Part shown: piece by piece, positions 36,558-44,422 of the stretch
Numbering within the stretch: position 1 is the stretch's first letter
How the letters are laid out: every line of letters starts with the position of its first letter
NCBI GenBank assembly: GCA_017644185.1
Contig: JAEPMA010000004.1
Coordinates: forward strand, 186,001 to 250,000
Reading direction: 5' to 3'
DNA: 64,000 nt
From: Rhodospirillales bacterium
GTDB lineage: Bacteria; Pseudomonadota; Alphaproteobacteria; Rhodospirillales; Casp-alpha2
The notes under the pieces: model-generated
What the model was told of the DNA's origin: nothing
The model's input: the letters and a program-made list of their open reading frames with translations, nothing else
Database searches by the model: none
Program-made: the position numbers and the translations under genes

Positions 36558-37418
36558 ATGAGCACATCTGCGGACCATAATCCGATTAAACGCGTCATCG
36601 CGGTAGCCGCGATGCTCGCGCTGCTGACCGTGGTTGCGCTGCTGTATGCATGCACGAGCGATCAGACGGCCGAGTTGGAGAGCCCCGAGGAAGTGGCGGC
36701 CCTGCCCCCGCTGGTGGCCGAGGAAATCCATCGCGACCTCGGATACCCGTTGGACAGCGTAGCCACGAACAAAGCCGTCCCAGGTCTGTTCATCGATTCG
36801 TTGGACCTGAACCTCAATCGGATTCGCAACGTGGAAGACAAGAAGACGACGTTCTTCCGCATCATGTTGCCGCACGTCGCGCGCGAGAATGACCGCATCC
36901 GCGCCGAGCGCGCTAAAATCGAGGACGCGCCGAACGACGTTCCGGCGTCGTTGTACGAAAAGTACGATGTGGAACCCGGAGACGTGAAAGAGCTGCTGCG
37001 TCGTGTCGACGTCATTCCGGCATCGCTCGTCCTCGCCCAAGCAGCCCTGGAGAGCGGATGGGGCACGTCCCGCTTCGCCCGTAAGGGCAACAATTTCTTT
37101 GGGATGCGCACATACAACGAGGACGTAAAGGGACTCGACCCCAAAGAGGCAGAAGGCTTCAAGGTTATAAAGTTCAAGAACATCGGCGCCAGCGTTCGCT
37201 CCTACATGAAAAATCTCAACACCCACGACGCCTACAAGAGCTTCCGCCAACACCGCGTCGACCAGCGTGCGGCCGGCGGCACACCGAAGGGCCGTGGCCT
37301 GACGAACTACCTGACGGCGTATTCGGAAATACCCGAGAAATACGGTGCCCGCCTTCGCGGCATGATGGACCGCAACAATCTGGATCGCTTCGACGGCGTC
37401 CGTGTCGCCGACAATTAA
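36558..37418 (+). CDS. Bax-like glucosaminidase-domain protein
   Basis: 286 residues with a signal or anchor segment at about 12-32 and a glucosaminidase domain (PF01832) from about 120. The catalytic glutamate is in AQAALESGWGTSRFARKGNN, followed by the FFGMRTYNEDVKG loop. The N-terminal extension with KKTTFFRIMLPHVARENDRI is the Bax family signature. It would cleave peptidoglycan N-acetylglucosaminyl bonds in the periplasm. GAGGGGAA precedes the ATG. It runs tail-to-tail into cobB with no spacer. Confidence 0.88.
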   Translation: MSTSADHNPIKRVIAVAAMLALLTVVALLYACTSDQTAELESPEEVAALPPLVAEEIHRDLGYPLDSVATNKAVPGLFIDSLDLNLNRIRNVEDKKTTFFRIMLPHVARENDRIRAERAKIEDAPNDVPASLYEKYDVEPGDVKELLRRVDVIPASLVLAQAALESGWGTSRFARKGNNFFGMRTYNEDVKGLDPKEAEGFKVIKFKNIGASVRSYMKNLNTHDAYKSFRQHRVDQRAAGGTPKGRGLTNYLTAYSEIPEKYGARLRGMMDRNNLDRFDGVRVADN

Positions 37419-38144
37419 TTAAACGGCCCTCAACAGTTCCTCGACATAGCGCGGCACCAATTCACCAGCAGGCCCATACCGCGTCTCGGCAAACGATGTC
37501 GCCCCGACGGACGGCTCGAGGTTCAGCTCGACCGAATGGCCTCGCCCATAATGTCGGACGACTTCGACGAAACCCGCTGCCGGGTAAACGTTTCCGGACG
37601 TCCCGATCGACAGGAATAGTCCGGCCTGTGCCAATACCTGTTCGATCTCGTCCATCAGCAACGGCATTTCACCGAACCACACCACGTGCGGCCGCAACCC
37701 GCCGGCCTGTCCGCATGCCGCGCACTCGAACTCGACGGAAAGATCGTGCCGGCAGTCGTCGATATGCCCGCATCCCGCACACCGCGACTTCAGCAGCTCC
37801 CCATGCATATGAATAACATTCACCGAGCCCGCGCGTTCATGAAGGTCGTCTATGTTCTGGGTGACAATCAGCACCCCGCCCGGCCAATCCCGCTCTAATC
37901 GCACAAGTGCGGCGTGTGCTGGATTCGGTTGCACATTCGCGTTCAGCAACCCCTGCCTTCTCGCGTTATAGAATTCATGCACCCGCACCGGGTCGCGCGC
38001 AAACGCCTCCGGGGTTGCGACGTCTTCGATCCGGACCCTCGACCAAATCCCGTCCTTGTCGCGAAATGTGTCTAGACCGGATTCCTTGGAGATGCCGGCG
38101 CCAGTCAGAACAACGATTTGGGAAGACGGGTCGATCTTGGCCAT
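37419..38144 (-). CDS. cobB: NAD-dependent protein deacylase (sirtuin)
   Basis: 241 residues, class III-like sirtuin. NAD-binding signatures LTGAGISKESGLDTFRDKDG and TQNIDDLHERAGS, the catalytic histidine in HMHGEL, and a four-cysteine zinc knot (CAGC and CAAC, with further cysteines around them) are all present. It removes acetyl, and in this class often succinyl or malonyl, groups from lysines. Convergent with the Bax-like gene and divergent from the LMW-PTP gene. The label is by family; the acyl specificity is not determined. Confidence 0.92.
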   Translation of the reverse strand: MAKIDPSSQIVVLTGAGISKESGLDTFRDKDGIWSRVRIEDVATPEAFARDPVRVHEFYNARRQGLLNANVQPNPAHAALVRLERDWPGGVLIVTQNIDDLHERAGSVNVIHMHGELLKSRCAGCGHIDDCRHDLSVEFECAACGQAGGLRPHVVWFGEMPLLMDEIEQVLAQAGLFLSIGTSGNVYPAAGFVEVVRHYGRGHSVELNLEPSVGATSFAETRYGPAGELVPRYVEELLRAV

Positions 38145-38232
38145 TGCGGATACCTCTCACTTGTGGCTCTTCCGGTGAACGGTCATGATAATCGTGTCGA
38201 TAACGTTTCCAAGAGACCGGAGTAAATTTCCA

Positions 38233-38718
38233 ATGGTGCGTGTGCTGTTCGTTTGCCTCGGCAACATATGCCGGTCTCCGACGGCTGAAGGCGTGTTCCG
38301 CGATTTGGTGCGCCGCGAGGGTCTGGCCGAACGTATTAGGACGGACTCGTGTGGCACAAGCGGCTGGCATATCGGCGATCCTCCGGATAGCCGCGCCTGT
38401 GCCGAGGCCGAGCGACGGGGCATCGATCTTTCAGACCTTCGCGCGCGACAGATTAGAGAGAGCGACTTTAACGAGTTCGACTATATTCTCGGCATGGATG
38501 ACCAAAACATCACCAACCTCCAATCTATGTGCCCAACCAACCATAAAGATCGCATCAAACTGTTCCTGAGCTACGCACCCGACGTCGGGCGCCATGACGT
38601 GCCGGATCCGTACTACGGGGGGCCTGACGGTTTTCGGGACGTTTTCGATATGATCGACCAGGCGTCACACGGTCTTCTTAGCGACATCCGAACAAGGCAT
38701 CCGAATGTCGTCGATTGA
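38233..38718 (+). CDS. Low-molecular-weight protein-tyrosine-phosphatase-fold enzyme
   Basis: 161 residues. The P-loop VCLGNICRSPTAEG (C-x5-R) and the general-acid loop VPDPYYGGPDGF are intact, so it should be an active phosphatase. Some members act on tyrosine phosphate, others dephosphorylate ribulosamine-5-phosphate adducts. The next gene, overlapping by 14 nt, is a fructosamine-kinase homologue, which favours the second role. The ATG chosen gives the usual family N-terminus; a start 16 codons earlier is possible. Confidence 0.92.
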   Translation: MVRVLFVCLGNICRSPTAEGVFRDLVRREGLAERIRTDSCGTSGWHIGDPPDSRACAEAERRGIDLSDLRARQIRESDFNEFDYILGMDDQNITNLQSMCPTNHKDRIKLFLSYAPDVGRHDVPDPYYGGPDGFRDVFDMIDQASHGLLSDIRTRHPNVVD

Positions 38719-39553
38719 GCTTGAAGCACGCATCGCCGTCGCACTCGACAGTCCGGTCAGCTGCCTTCAACCGATGGGCGATGGATGCGTCGCAGACGTT
38801 CGGCATGGCCAACTGGATGACGGACGCCGAATCGTCGTCAAATGGGGTAGCCGTTCGCTGGCGTTGGAAGGCCGCATGCTGGAGCGTCTTCGCAAGGCCG
38901 GCATGCCCGTACCGGAAGTCTATCACACAGAAGATGATCTACTGGTTATGTCCTGGATCGAACACGGAGGCCAGATCGACCGGGATGCGGAAGAGCATGC
39001 CGCTGATCTGATCGCCCATCTTCACAACCAAACCGCCGCAAGCTTCGGATATGAGGAAGACACCGTCATCGGGGGCTTGCAGCAACCCAATCCAGAAACA
39101 TCAAGCTGGCTGGAGTTTTTCCGTGACCAACGCCTGCTCTATATGGCGGGCGAAGCGTTAAAGGCTGAACGGCTCTCCCCAGAGACGTATGACCGCATCG
39201 AGACATTGGCGGGGCGGCTCGATACCTGGCTCGACGGAGATATCAAACCGTCCCTCATTCATGGTGATCTATGGGGAGGCAACGTTCTTGCACTTCCAGG
39301 CCGTATTGTCGGCTTTATCGACCCGGCCATTTACTATGCGGATGCAGAGATCGAGTTGGCGTTCTCGACGTTGTTTAACACGTTCGGTGAACGGTTTTTT
39401 TCGCGGTACGAAGAATATCGGCCACTCCGGCCCGACTTCTTCAAGGAACGCTGCGAGCTTTACAATCTATACCCGCTTCTGGTGCACGTCCGCCTGTTCG
39501 GCGGCGAATACGTCAACACTGTCGAGGGGACGCTCTCGAGGTTCGGATGCTGA
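38705..39553 (+). CDS. Fructosamine/ketosamine-3-kinase family protein
   Basis: 282 residues with an aminoglycoside-phosphotransferase-like fold: RIVVKWGSRSLALEGRMLER (ATP lysine region), HGDLWGGNVLALP as the catalytic loop and FIDPAIYYADAEIELAF as the metal-binding DPA segment, all as in FN3K. It would phosphorylate sugar adducts on protein amines so that they fall off. Its start overlaps the phosphatase gene by 14 nt and its end overlaps the HAD gene by 7 nt. Confidence 0.9.
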   Translation: MSSIELEARIAVALDSPVSCLQPMGDGCVADVRHGQLDDGRRIVVKWGSRSLALEGRMLERLRKAGMPVPEVYHTEDDLLVMSWIEHGGQIDRDAEEHAADLIAHLHNQTAASFGYEEDTVIGGLQQPNPETSSWLEFFRDQRLLYMAGEALKAERLSPETYDRIETLAGRLDTWLDGDIKPSLIHGDLWGGNVLALPGRIVGFIDPAIYYADAEIELAFSTLFNTFGERFFSRYEEYRPLRPDFFKERCELYNLYPLLVHVRLFGGEYVNTVEGTLSRFGC

Positions 39554-40191
39554 TCATCTTCGACTGCGACGGGGTTCTCGTCGACAGCGAGATCATCGCC
39601 AACAGGGTGCTCGCGGCACTCCTCAGCCGACATGGGTATCCCATCACCGCACACGAATGCCGTGCCAAGTTCCTCGGCCGCACCATCCCCGGGGTCATCA
39701 AAATGGTTGCCGATGACGGCGTTGAACTTCCGGACAATTTCGAAACGATGCTTCGTGAAAAGGACATCGAGGCGTTCGGCGCCGAACTCAAGCCGACACC
39801 GGGCATGCGCGCGGCGTTGGAACAACTTACGCATCTTCCGAAGTGCGTGGCGTCATCGGGCAGCCCGGAAAAGATCAGGCGCAATCTGGACACCACCGGC
39901 TTGCTCCGCTTCCTGGACCCGCATTTATTCTCCGCCCAAGACGTCAAACACCCCAAGCCGGCGCCGGACCTTTTTCTGATGGCGGCGGCGCGCTTGAGCG
40001 TAGCGGTGGACCGATGCACGGTCATAGAGGACACACCACTTGGGGTTGAGGGTGCCAAACGCGCCGGCATGCGAGCATTTGGGTATATCGGCGCATCGCA
40101 CCGTGTCCCAGCCGACGAAAAGTTACTGCGGGATGCCGGCGCAGACCTTGTCTTTAACGACATGGCGCAGCTGCCGCGTCTGCTCAGTTAG
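39547..40191 (+). CDS. HAD-superfamily hydrolase, beta-phosphoglucomutase/phosphatase type
   Basis: 214 residues: motif I DCDGVLVDSE, cap with GRTIPGVIKMVADDG, motif II VASSGSP, motif III KHPKPAPDLFLMAAARL and motif IV VIEDTPLGVEGAKRAGM. Likely a small sugar-phosphate phosphatase. It is the last gene of a three-gene overlapping operon with the phosphatase and ketosamine kinase, so its substrate may be a sugar phosphate released by deglycation. Its stop overlaps the stop of convergent thpR. Confidence 0.9.
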   Translation: MLIIFDCDGVLVDSEIIANRVLAALLSRHGYPITAHECRAKFLGRTIPGVIKMVADDGVELPDNFETMLREKDIEAFGAELKPTPGMRAALEQLTHLPKCVASSGSPEKIRRNLDTTGLLRFLDPHLFSAQDVKHPKPAPDLFLMAAARLSVAVDRCTVIEDTPLGVEGAKRAGMRAFGYIGASHRVPADEKLLRDAGADLVFNDMAQLPRLLS

Positions 40192-40727
40192 ATTTCCGCC
40201 AGATCGTAGTCGACCAACGGCTCATACATTGCGCCCTCGCGGGCGAGGTGTGAGCGGTAAAGCGTAAATTTCTCGACCGTGAACGGCGGGATAGCGATCG
40301 TGTCATGGCTTTCAATCCACTGACCGACGTCCGTCGCGCGCGCCTGTTTCAGTCGCGCCAGGGTGATGTGCGGCTTGTATTTCCGCGTCTCCCTCTCAAA
40401 CCCGGCCTTGACCGCGGCGCTTTCCACTCGTCCGTGAAGATAACCGAGCGTGGTGTTGCCCTCGATGCCTGCCCAGATCGATTTGATTTGAGAGCCCCGT
40501 TCGAAGTATCCGAATTCATCGCACTTCAAATCGAACGGCGGGATGTTGATCTCTGATAGTTCCTGATCCAGGTCCTGCGCCTGCGCGCGGTCCGTCTCAC
40601 CACAGAAGAAGAGGGTGATATGCATTCCCTCCGGGCGGACCCAACGCGCGCCGCGCACGCCGGAAGAAACCCGCACAAGGGCATCGCGGATATACTCGGG
40701 CACGGGAATGGCGACAAACAGTCTCAT
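40188..40727 (-). CDS. thpR: RNA 2',3'-cyclic phosphodiesterase (2H family)
   Basis: 179 residues with the two catalytic H-x-T motifs: HITLFFCGE at about 35 and HITLARLK at about 125, and the N-terminal MRLFVAIPVP typical of ThpR/LigT. It hydrolyses 2',3'-cyclic phosphates to 2'-phosphomonoesters in RNA ends. The aldo/keto reductase gene lies 6 nt upstream on the same strand, so they may be transcribed together. Confidence 0.92.
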   Translation of the reverse strand: MRLFVAIPVPEYIRDALVRVSSGVRGARWVRPEGMHITLFFCGETDRAQAQDLDQELSEINIPPFDLKCDEFGYFERGSQIKSIWAGIEGNTTLGYLHGRVESAAVKAGFERETRKYKPHITLARLKQARATDVGQWIESHDTIAIPPFTVEKFTLYRSHLAREGAMYEPLVDYDLAEI

Positions 40728-40733
40728 ATCGGG

Positions 40734-41774
40734 TCACGGTGCGGGGTTTGGAATATCGTTGTGTATCTCTTCGATGCCCGCAAGCACCTCGGCGCTCAAC
40801 GTCAGATCGTCGGCGCTCAAGTTAATCGCAAGCTGGTCTTCCGTCGTGGCGCCGATGATGTTCGACGACAAGAACGGCCGCGTATTGACAAACGCAATCG
40901 CCATCGCCGCCGGTTCCAGGCCATGTTCGCGGGCGAGGCGCACGTATCTCTCCGTTGCCTCGATTCCGCGGGGTTTAAAATTTCGCGTGAAACCCGGGAA
41001 CAATTTCAGCCGGCTGCCTTCGGGCAAGGCGCCATTCAGATACTTGCCCGTCAGGGCACCGAACCCGAGGGGGGAATAGGCGAACAAACCGACGTCCTCT
41101 CGCAAGGCGATTTCCGAGAGCCCCACCTCAAAGGTACGGTTTAGCAAGCTGTAGGGGTTTTGGATGGCACAGATTCGCGCCGGCTTCTCTCCAGCCGCTT
41201 CCAGATGTTTGAGCACACCCCAAGGCGTTTCATTCGAAACACCGAAGGCGCGAATCTTGCCCGCATCAATCTGCGTCTGCATGGCGTCGACCACCTCATC
41301 GATCGGCGTCCAATCGACGTCCGAAGCATCACCTGTATACCCGAGTTTGCCGAAATAGTTGGCGGCACGCTCCGGCCAATGGGTCTGATAGAGGTCGATA
41401 TAATCGGTCCCCAATCGCTTAAGACTATTATCGACCGCGGCCGCGATCTGGTCTTTGGTGAACTTCAGACTCCCGCCCCTGATATGTTCGAAACGCCCAC
41501 CGGGTCCGGTAATCTTGGTGGCGATCACGACATTTTCCCGGTTCCTACGCGCCTTGACCCAGTTTCCGAGAAACCGCTCGCTCAGTCCTTGCGTCTTCGG
41601 GTCGGCGGGAAAGGCGTACATTTCGGCGCTGTCGAAAAAATTGACGCCCCGGTCCCAGCACATATCCAGCAAGCGAAAAGCTTCCGCTTCGGTATTCTGG
41701 CAGCCGAACGTCATGGTGCCCATGCAGATTCGACTAACACGAATGCCGGTTCTGCCGAGTTCGTTGAATTGCAT
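40734..41774 (-). CDS. Tas-like aldo/keto reductase
   Basis: 346 residues. AKR signatures: GTMTFGCQNTEAEAF, NFFDSAEMYAFPADPKTQGL (Asp and Tyr of the catalytic tetrad), VIATKITGPGG (Lys) and LYQTHWPERAANYFG (His). The long insertion after the Tyr and the overall order match E. coli Tas and other Kv-beta-like NADP reductases. Substrate unknown. The start at MQFNELGRTG is set by AAAGG upstream; 24 in-frame codons before it are leader. Confidence 0.92.
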   Translation of the reverse strand: MQFNELGRTGIRVSRICMGTMTFGCQNTEAEAFRLLDMCWDRGVNFFDSAEMYAFPADPKTQGLSERFLGNWVKARRNRENVVIATKITGPGGRFEHIRGGSLKFTKDQIAAAVDNSLKRLGTDYIDLYQTHWPERAANYFGKLGYTGDASDVDWTPIDEVVDAMQTQIDAGKIRAFGVSNETPWGVLKHLEAAGEKPARICAIQNPYSLLNRTFEVGLSEIALREDVGLFAYSPLGFGALTGKYLNGALPEGSRLKLFPGFTRNFKPRGIEATERYVRLAREHGLEPAAMAIAFVNTRPFLSSNIIGATTEDQLAINLSADDLTLSAEVLAGIEEIHNDIPNPAP

Positions 41775-41864
41775 GAGCGAACCTTTCGGGGAGATGCAAG
41801 AAGTCGATGCCCTGCCAATTTGGAGACCCTGGCAAAGGCCTGTCAAGAAGTCCCGGGCGAACCC

Positions 41865-42983
41865 TCACCCGAACGTCAGCAACACGCCCGTGTAACCATA
41901 AAGCCGGTCGTTCGAAATCTCACCACCGGCATAGAACCCAATCACCGGCAGCCCCTCAAGGCCTTCTGAGATCATCTCGGCCTCGGCCGATTCGCTGCCG
42001 AACATGCCGGGGCCGCGCGCGACGCAAGAGATGTAGACGGCCCCCCTCGCATCACCGGGCATACGTTTCTTGACGTCGTCGAGCATGCGTTTCAGATCCT
42101 TTTGCGCGCTCATCGGATCGCGGCGCACGAACATGATGCGGTCACCTGGGGCGATCTCGGTGGCGACCCCCAACAATCCGTTCTGCGGATCAATGGCCAT
42201 GAGATTGCGCACCATGTAATCCGCACCATCGTCGGCGCCGGAAACGGGAAACGCCACATGAACGTATCCGGCGACCCGTTGGAGGTCATGCGCCAACATC
42301 TCGCCAATATCCTCCTTAAACACATCAAGCGCCGGGCGCCCGTCGATCTCGGAGATTATATTGCCCTCACCCGCTGTGATCTCGTGACCCGGTCCGAGCG
42401 GGCTGCAGCCCTGCGTCAGCCCAACGGTGACTGGCACATCCGGCGAGAACAGCACGCCCGAAACACCACCACCGCCCATGTCCGCGGCCAATTGGTGCTG
42501 CGTCGAACGCGAGCAGGTCAGGCCCCCGACAAGATATGCGCCTGAACGTCTGGCGAGGGTCTCGATCAGTTCGGCCAGAGCAGGTGTCGTGCCGTCCGCA
42601 TGAACGAGGCCGCATATAGGATTGACCGTTTCCGCCCAACGCATCAACTCGTCCGGCCAACGGTCGGGGATCGGGGTCCTGGCAATAAGCCGGTACGCAT
42701 CCGATCCGATATCGATCACCATCGCCGCTGCCGCCGGACGATCAAATGCGGATTTCTCATTGGCGACGACACCAAGACCAAGCGTGCCGACCCAGGTTTG
42801 AATTCTCGTTGCCGTTTTCAAACCGTCGACGATTTTCGGAAAATCGTCCGCGAATGCGTCGGTCAGATACAGTACGCCGAGCCCACCGCCGGGCGACGAT
42901 GCCAAACTCAAACCGTCTGCAAGTTCCAGCACCAGATCAGCCGGATCCAATGCTTCCGAGTAGGCGACCGGGAATGCGGTCAT
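41865..42983 (-). CDS. FIST N/C domain sensory protein
   Basis: 372 residues with an N-terminal FIST domain (about 30-220; GLVHADGTTPALAELIETLA, GVSGVLFSPDVPVTVGLTQG) and a FIST_C domain (about 225-365; YISCVARGPGMFGSESAEAE and PVIGFYAGGEISNDRLYGYT). FIST domains are thought to bind amino acids or other small ligands. No kinase, cyclase or chemoreceptor is fused. It begins exactly at the end of the arylesterase gene, so the two are probably co-transcribed. Confidence 0.88.
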   Translation of the reverse strand: MTAFPVAYSEALDPADLVLELADGLSLASSPGGGLGVLYLTDAFADDFPKIVDGLKTATRIQTWVGTLGLGVVANEKSAFDRPAAAAMVIDIGSDAYRLIARTPIPDRWPDELMRWAETVNPICGLVHADGTTPALAELIETLARRSGAYLVGGLTCSRSTQHQLAADMGGGGVSGVLFSPDVPVTVGLTQGCSPLGPGHEITAGEGNIISEIDGRPALDVFKEDIGEMLAHDLQRVAGYVHVAFPVSGADDGADYMVRNLMAIDPQNGLLGVATEIAPGDRIMFVRRDPMSAQKDLKRMLDDVKKRMPGDARGAVYISCVARGPGMFGSESAEAEMISEGLEGLPVIGFYAGGEISNDRLYGYTGVLLTFG

Positions 42984-43646
42984 TCAACCCCGTCCTTTCG
43001 CGTGCAGAATACGTTCGAGCAACACCTCGACCTTGGGCATGATCCGCTCGACAATGACATCCACGCCCTCGGGCGTTGGATGGATGCCGTCATCCTGATT
43101 GAGCGACGGCGTCCCGGCGACACCATCGAGAAAGAACGGATAGAAAACAACATCGAACACGTCAGCAAGCCGCCTGTACATGGCTTCGAACTCGCGCGCG
43201 TAGTCCTCGCCCATATTCGGCGGCGCCTTCATTCCAGCGAGAAGCGTCGGAATATTCTTGTCGTTGAGCAATTTCAGCATCGCCGCCAGATTTTCATAAG
43301 CGCTCTCTGGGTCAAGGCCGCGAAGCGCATCGTTGGCGCCGAGTTCCAAAATCACCCCGCCCGGATTATCACCGAGCGCCCACCCCAATCGCGCACGCCC
43401 ACCCGCCGTGGTATCGCCGGATACACCGGCGTTTTCGACCCGGACATTGTGTCCTTTGTCGCGAAGCGCCGCCTGTAGCTTCGCAGGGAAAGCGTCTTCT
43501 GCAGGCAGTCCGTAGCCTGCCGAGAGACTGTCTCCAACAACGACAAGGCTAAGATCCTCGGCCGCCTTGAGTGCCACGCCGGGTATGACCGTGAGGCCGG
43601 TGCACAGGAGCACTGTTGCAATTATTCGTCTGAGCCACATATCCAT
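42984..43646 (-). CDS. Secreted GDSL-family arylesterase (TesA-like)
   Basis: About 220 residues with a signal peptide (cleavage near VALKAAE) and the SGNH blocks: I VVVGDSLSAGYGL, II AGVSGDTTAGG, III LELGANDALRG, V DGIHPTPEG (Asp and His of the triad). This is the TesA/arylesterase lysophospholipase group acting in the periplasm. The start is uncertain among several ATGs. It is divergent from an ABC ATPase and FtsX-like permease gene pair, a neighbourhood that is conserved in many proteobacteria. Confidence 0.92.
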   Translation of the reverse strand: MDMWLRRIIATVLLCTGLTVIPGVALKAAEDLSLVVVGDSLSAGYGLPAEDAFPAKLQAALRDKGHNVRVENAGVSGDTTAGGRARLGWALGDNPGGVILELGANDALRGLDPESAYENLAAMLKLLNDKNIPTLLAGMKAPPNMGEDYAREFEAMYRRLADVFDVVFYPFFLDGVAGTPSLNQDDGIHPTPEGVDVIVERIMPKVEVLLERILHAKGRG

Positions 43647-43720
43647 TGGGTGCCTGAGTTTCGGAATGATGGCCATCCGTAACATATAGGTACGATCACC
43701 GACAATTGAACGAATGCCGC

Positions 43721-44419
43721 ATGCCAGATTCGCTTATTTCTCTAACCCACGCCGAACTGACACTGCCGAGTGACGCAGGTCCTGTCGAAATCCTTCGCGG
43801 CATTGACCTCGACGTCAACATCGGCGAGACCGTGGGCATCGTCGGTCCATCCGGGTCCGGCAAGACATCCCTGCTCATGATTATCGCCGGACTTGAGCGC
43901 GCCACGGCGGGCGAGATCACGATGAACGGGACTCCGTATCGCAATCTCAGCGAAGACGCTTTGGCGAAACTGCGCGGCGAGAAGATCGGGATTGTTTTTC
44001 AGGACTTCCATCTGATCCCGAATATGACCGCACTGGAGAATGTCGCGTTGCCACTCGAACTTGCGGACGTGGCCGATCCGTTCAAGCGCGCCGGCGAAGC
44101 CCTCGACGAAGTCGGTCTTTCACATCGACACACACACTATCCGGGTCAATTATCGGGTGGCGAACAGCAACGCGTGGCGCTCGCCCGTGCCCTCGGGCCG
44201 AAGCCGACCTTGATCCTCGCCGACGAACCAACCGGGAACCTTGACGGGGAAACCGGTGAGAAAATCATGGATTTGATGTTTTCCGTCCATCAGCGACACG
44301 GAACGACGCTGATCCTGGTCACCCATGAGGAGAGACTTGCAGCCAAATGCGCCCGGCGTGTCGCCATGGCCGACGGCAACATCGTCAGCGACGTTACACA
44401 ATCCCAGGCGGCGGACTGA
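43721..44419 (+). CDS. ABC transporter ATP-binding protein (YbbA/LolD-like)
   Basis: 232 residues. Walker [13 protein letters not shown]-loop VFQDFHLIP, signature [15 protein letters not shown], Walker [14 protein letters not shown] and the switch His in LVTHEERLA. The GNLDGETG D-loop is typical of the MacB/LolD mechanotransmission class. It partners with the 842-residue permease 3 nt downstream and is divergent from a TesA-type arylesterase, matching the ybbA-ybbP-tesA arrangement of E. coli. Confidence 0.93.
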   Translation: MPDSLISLTHAELTLPSDAGPVEILRGIDLDVNIGETVGIVGPSGSGKTSLLMIIAGLERATAGEITMNGTPYRNLSEDALAKLRGEKIGIVFQDFHLIPNMTALENVALPLELADVADPFKRAGEALDEVGLSHRHTHYPGQLSGGEQQRVALARALGPKPTLILADEPTGNLDGETGEKIMDLMFSVHQRHGTTLILVTHEERLAAKCARRVAMADGNIVSDVTQSQAAD

Positions 44420-44422
44420 GGC

